Shown here piece by piece: positions 61,397-64,000 of a DNA stretch of 64,000 nucleotides. Position numbers and translations under genes: made by a program. The stretch's first letter is position 1, and each line of letters starts with the position of its first letter. Under the pieces are notes generated by a model, which made no database searches, was not told the DNA's origin, and was given only the letters and a program-made list of their open reading frames with translations. Origin of the DNA: Carnobacterium_B sp045617425 (GTDB taxonomy: Bacteria; Bacillota; Bacilli; Lactobacillales; Carnobacteriaceae); contig NZ_JAZLIO010000006.1 in assembly GCF_045617425.1 (NCBI RefSeq), positions 1 through 64,000 of the forward strand, in the 5' to 3' direction.

Positions 61397-62280
61397 TGAA
61401 TGCAAAAAAATGGGATAAATTCGCAGTCGGTGTCTTATATGCTTTATCTATGTTCATCGTTCTTATTTTATTCAGTCTGCTAGCCTTTATTTTATGGCGA
61501 GGTGTGCCACAAATTTCATGGGAATTTTTAACTCAGCCTGCGAGATCGTTTCAAGTGGGAGGCGGGATAGGAATTCAATTATTCAACTCGTTTTACTTGT
61601 TGCTTTTAACGATGGTGATTAGTGCACCTTTAGCTTTAGGTGCTGCTATTTATTTGTCAGAATATGCAAAACAAAATTGGTTGACAGATATCATCAGAAC
61701 AGCGATAGAAGTGCTAAGTTCATTGCCTTCTATCGTCGTTGGGCTTTTTGGCTTTTTGATCTTTGTTATTCAATTTGATTTTGGCTTCTCAATTCTTTCT
61801 GGTGCTCTTGCATTAACGATTTTTAACTTGCCATTGTTAACACGTACAATAGAAGACTCACTGCAAGCCATACCCGGTGTTCAAAGAGAAGCTGGATTAG
61901 CTTTAGGTTTGTCTCGTTGGGAAACCGTTACTCGCATTATTTTACCTGCAGCATTGCCTGGTATTCTAACAGGTATGATTTTAGCAGCTGGACGTATTTT
62001 TGGTGAAGCAGCAGCATTGATTTACACAGCTGGGCAAAGCGCACCGGCGCTAGATTTTGCCAACTGGAATCCACAATCGATTACAAGTCCATTGAATATA
62101 ATGAGACCAGCTGAAACATTGGCTGTTCATATATGGAAAATCAACAGTGAAGGTGTTATGCCTGACGGAGCACAAGTGTCTGCAGGAGCTTCAGCTGTTT
62201 TGATTATTGCAGTATTATTATTTAATTTAGTTGCTCGTTACCTAGGAAGAAAACTGCAAAAGAAAGCTACTTCTGCTTAG
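61396..62280 (+). CDS. pstA2: Phosphate ABC transporter permease PstA (second operon)
   Basis: The 294-residue permease has six membrane segments and REAGLALGLSRWETVTRIILPAALPGILTG (about residues 174-203). It overlaps pstC2 by one base and has EVLSSLPSIVVGLFGF in the middle. Confidence 0.94.
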   Translation: MNAKKWDKFAVGVLYALSMFIVLILFSLLAFILWRGVPQISWEFLTQPARSFQVGGGIGIQLFNSFYLLLLTMVISAPLALGAAIYLSEYAKQNWLTDIIRTAIEVLSSLPSIVVGLFGFLIFVIQFDFGFSILSGALALTIFNLPLLTRTIEDSLQAIPGVQREAGLALGLSRWETVTRIILPAALPGILTGMILAAGRIFGEAAALIYTAGQSAPALDFANWNPQSITSPLNIMRPAETLAVHIWKINSEGVMPDGAQVSAGASAVLIIAVLLFNLVARYLGRKLQKKATSA

Positions 62281-62335
62281 TAAAAGAAATGAATTGTAGA
62301 AGTAATGCTTCAGTTAGATAAGGAGGATTTAAGGA

Positions 62336-63142
62336 ATGCCCAATCAAGCTAACTTAGAAACAAATGTTTTAAAAATGGCCCCCGGTACGAAAATCGATTT
62401 GTCGACCGAAGATTTACATGTATGGTATGGAGATAATGAAGCCATCAAAGGTGTTTCGTTAGAATTTGAAGAAAATAAAATCACCTCTCTTATTGGGCCA
62501 AGTGGATGTGGGAAATCAACTTACTTGCGTTCGTTAAACCGGATGAATGATGAAATTGAATCGGCTAGAGTAACTGGAAAAATTATGTACGAAGGTATTG
62601 ATGTGAATGCTTCAAATATCGATGTATATGAAATGCGTAAAAATATTGGAATGGTATTTCAGCGTCCTAATCCATTTAGTAAATCAATTTACGACAATAT
62701 TGCCTTTGCTTTAAGACGACATGGAGTCAAAGATAAAAATACGTTAGATGAAGCAGTGGAAACTAGTTTAAAACAAGCTGCTTTATGGGATCAAGTGAAA
62801 GATCAATTAAATAAAAGTGCATTGGCCTTATCTGGAGGACAACAACAACGGTTATGTATCGCAAGAGCAATTGCCCTTAAACCGGATATTTTACTTTTAG
62901 ATGAACCAGCAAGTGCTTTGGATCCAATTTCTACTAGTCAAGTAGAAGAAACACTACTGCAATTGAAAGAAGATTATTCAATTATTATTGTTACTCACAA
63001 TATGCAACAAGCTTCAAGAATTAGTGACTACACAGCTTTCTTTTATGTAGGAAACGTGATCGAGTACGATGAAACGAGAAAAGTTTTTACTCGTCCAAAA
63101 ATTCAAGCAACAGAAGATTATGTATCTGGTCATTTTGGGTAG
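62336..63142 (+). CDS. pstB2: Phosphate ABC transporter ATPase PstB (second operon, first copy)
   Basis: The 268-residue ATPase has Walker A GPSGCGKST, VFQRPNPFSKSIYDNIAFALRRHG, LSGGQQQRLCIARAI, Walker B LLLDEPASALDP and VTHNMQQASRISD. An N-terminal extension of about 20 residues precedes the usual start. It differs from PstB1 and PstB3 in Q-R-P-N-P-F instead of Q-Q-P-N-P-F. AAGGAGG precedes the ATG. Next gene is a further pstB, 11 bases away. Confidence 0.95.
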   Translation: MPNQANLETNVLKMAPGTKIDLSTEDLHVWYGDNEAIKGVSLEFEENKITSLIGPSGCGKSTYLRSLNRMNDEIESARVTGKIMYEGIDVNASNIDVYEMRKNIGMVFQRPNPFSKSIYDNIAFALRRHGVKDKNTLDEAVETSLKQAALWDQVKDQLNKSALALSGGQQQRLCIARAIALKPDILLLDEPASALDPISTSQVEETLLQLKEDYSIIIVTHNMQQASRISDYTAFFYVGNVIEYDETRKVFTRPKIQATEDYVSGHFG

Positions 63143-63153
63143 GAGGAAAAAGA

Positions 63154-63918
63154 GTGAGTAATGAAAAATTTATTATTGAATCTAAAGATGTTCATTTATA
63201 CTATGGAAATAACGAAGCACTAAAAGGTGTTTCGTTAGACTTTAAGCCTAACGAAATTACTGCATTGATTGGGCCAAGTGGTTGTGGAAAATCTACTTTT
63301 TTAAGAACTTTAAATCGGATGAATGATTTGATTCCGAATGTGACGATTACAGGTAACGTAAAATTTGAAAACAAAGAAATCTACAGTCCTAAAATGGATA
63401 CTGTTGAATTAAGGAAAAAAGTTGGTATGGTATTTCAACAACCGAATCCTTTTCCCTTTTCAATCTATGAAAATGTTGCCTATGGTTTGAAAATTGCAGG
63501 AATGAAAGACAAAGCTAAGATAGATGCTATCGTGGAAGAAAGTTTAAAAAAAGCAGCTGTTTGGGAAGATGTGAAAGATAAATTGCATAAAAGTGCTCTT
63601 TCGCTTTCAGGTGGACAACAACAAAGAGTCTGTATTGCACGAGTATTAGCAATTGAACCGTCTGTTATTCTACTGGATGAGCCTACAAGTGCTCTAGATC
63701 CTATTTCAAGCGCAAAAATTGAAAATATGTTATTAGAATTAAAAAAAGATTATACCATGATAATCGTTACTCATAATATGCAACAAGCATCAAGAATATC
63801 TGATAATACAGCATTTTTCTTAAATGGACACTTGATTGAACATGGGGAAACAAGACAAATTTTTACAAGACCTAAACAAAAAGAAACAGAAGACTATATT
63901 TCTGGACGTTTTGGGTAA
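63154..63918 (+). CDS. pstB3: Phosphate ABC transporter ATPase PstB (second operon, second copy)
   Basis: The 254-residue ATPase has Walker A GPSGCGKST, FQQPNPFPFSIYENVAYGL, LSGGQQQRVCIARVL, Walker B ILLDEPTSALDP and VTHNMQQASRISD. It starts at GTG behind AGGAGG. It may form a heterodimer with PstB2, an alternative homodimer, or serve different conditions. Confidence 0.95.
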   Translation: MSNEKFIIESKDVHLYYGNNEALKGVSLDFKPNEITALIGPSGCGKSTFLRTLNRMNDLIPNVTITGNVKFENKEIYSPKMDTVELRKKVGMVFQQPNPFPFSIYENVAYGLKIAGMKDKAKIDAIVEESLKKAAVWEDVKDKLHKSALSLSGGQQQRVCIARVLAIEPSVILLDEPTSALDPISSAKIENMLLELKKDYTMIIVTHNMQQASRISDNTAFFLNGHLIEHGETRQIFTRPKQKETEDYISGRFG

Positions 63919-63959
63919 TTCGTTGCATAATTAAGAAAATGGTATAGGAGTGATGGAAA

Positions 63960-64000
63960 GTGAGACGAGTATTTGAAGAGGAATTAAATGATTTACACGT
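63960..64000 (+). CDS. phoU2: PhoU, second copy (cut by window edge)
   Basis: Only the first 13 codons are in the window. They read MRRVFEEELNDLH, matching the start of PhoU1 (MRRVYEEDLANLH). The start is GTG, with a GGAGTGATGG ribosome site before it. It ends the second Pst operon in the visible part. Confidence 0.85.
   Translation, partial: MRRVFEEELNDLH

Noticed and set aside
1..64000. Defence islands, prophage, insertion sequences, integrons or CRISPR
   Set aside because: No transposase, integrase, phage structural gene, Cas gene or regularly spaced repeat was found; almost all genes are recognised core or transport functions.

Overview
This is a low-GC, gene-dense chromosomal segment of a Gram-positive bacterium of the Bacillota. 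The likeliest source is the order Lactobacillales, and a Carnobacterium-like organism fits best. That placement is an inference from the tRNA/5S arrangement, the long-form hibernation factor, the fused permease/binding-protein transporter, the ComFA/ComFC pair and the FtsEX-PcsB-type hydrolase block; it was not checked against a database. No phage, insertion sequence, CRISPR array or defence system was found. The window is mostly housekeeping and transport genes, with several interesting regulatory and architectural features.

Layout. Positions 1-303 hold the tail of an rRNA operon (5S end, tRNA-Asn, tRNA-Thr, terminator). Positions 304-901 hold no intact gene, only a decayed minus-strand reading frame. 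An MDR oxidoreductase and a small GNAT protein follow. Positions 2411-3122 are a separately promoted tRNA array (Glu, Thr, Tyr, Gln, Lys) with an orphan 5S rRNA inside it. The cdaA-cdaR-glmM operon (c-di-AMP synthesis and aminosugar supply) comes next, then a DUF554 pseudogene, a lysine riboswitch driving an NhaC-family transporter, a minus-strand YugP-type metallopeptidase, a Ca2+ P-type ATPase, a DUF1576 membrane protein and the cystine carrier TcyP behind a structured leader.

Positions 16688-19496 (minus strand) encode a three-part MacB/YknXYZ-type efflux system. Positions 19690-33805 carry a phosphatase, an EgtUV-like ABC transporter, a metallophosphoesterase, Tex, an SprT-like protein, a beta-helix protein, the NAD salvage pair pncB/nadE, and a glycosyltransferase with an LtaS-type enzyme. 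Positions 33880-36478 are nagA-nagB-nagR with a NagR-type operator inside its promoter. Positions 36610-52084 are a conserved Bacillota block: tagO, LCP ligase, yigZ, degV, comFA-comFC, hpf, secA, prfB (programmed frameshift), ftsE-ftsX, a PcsB/CwlO-like hydrolase and a MinJ-like protein.

From 52133 to the right edge is a large phosphate locus: phoP-phoR, then two consecutive Pst operons (pstS1-C1-A1-B1-phoU1 and pstS2-C2-A2-B2-B3-phoU2), each with its own Pho-box-like repeat. PstS1 is circularly permuted relative to PstS2. The sensor pair probably induces both transporters under phosphate limitation, and the PhoU proteins probably feed transporter status back to PhoR.
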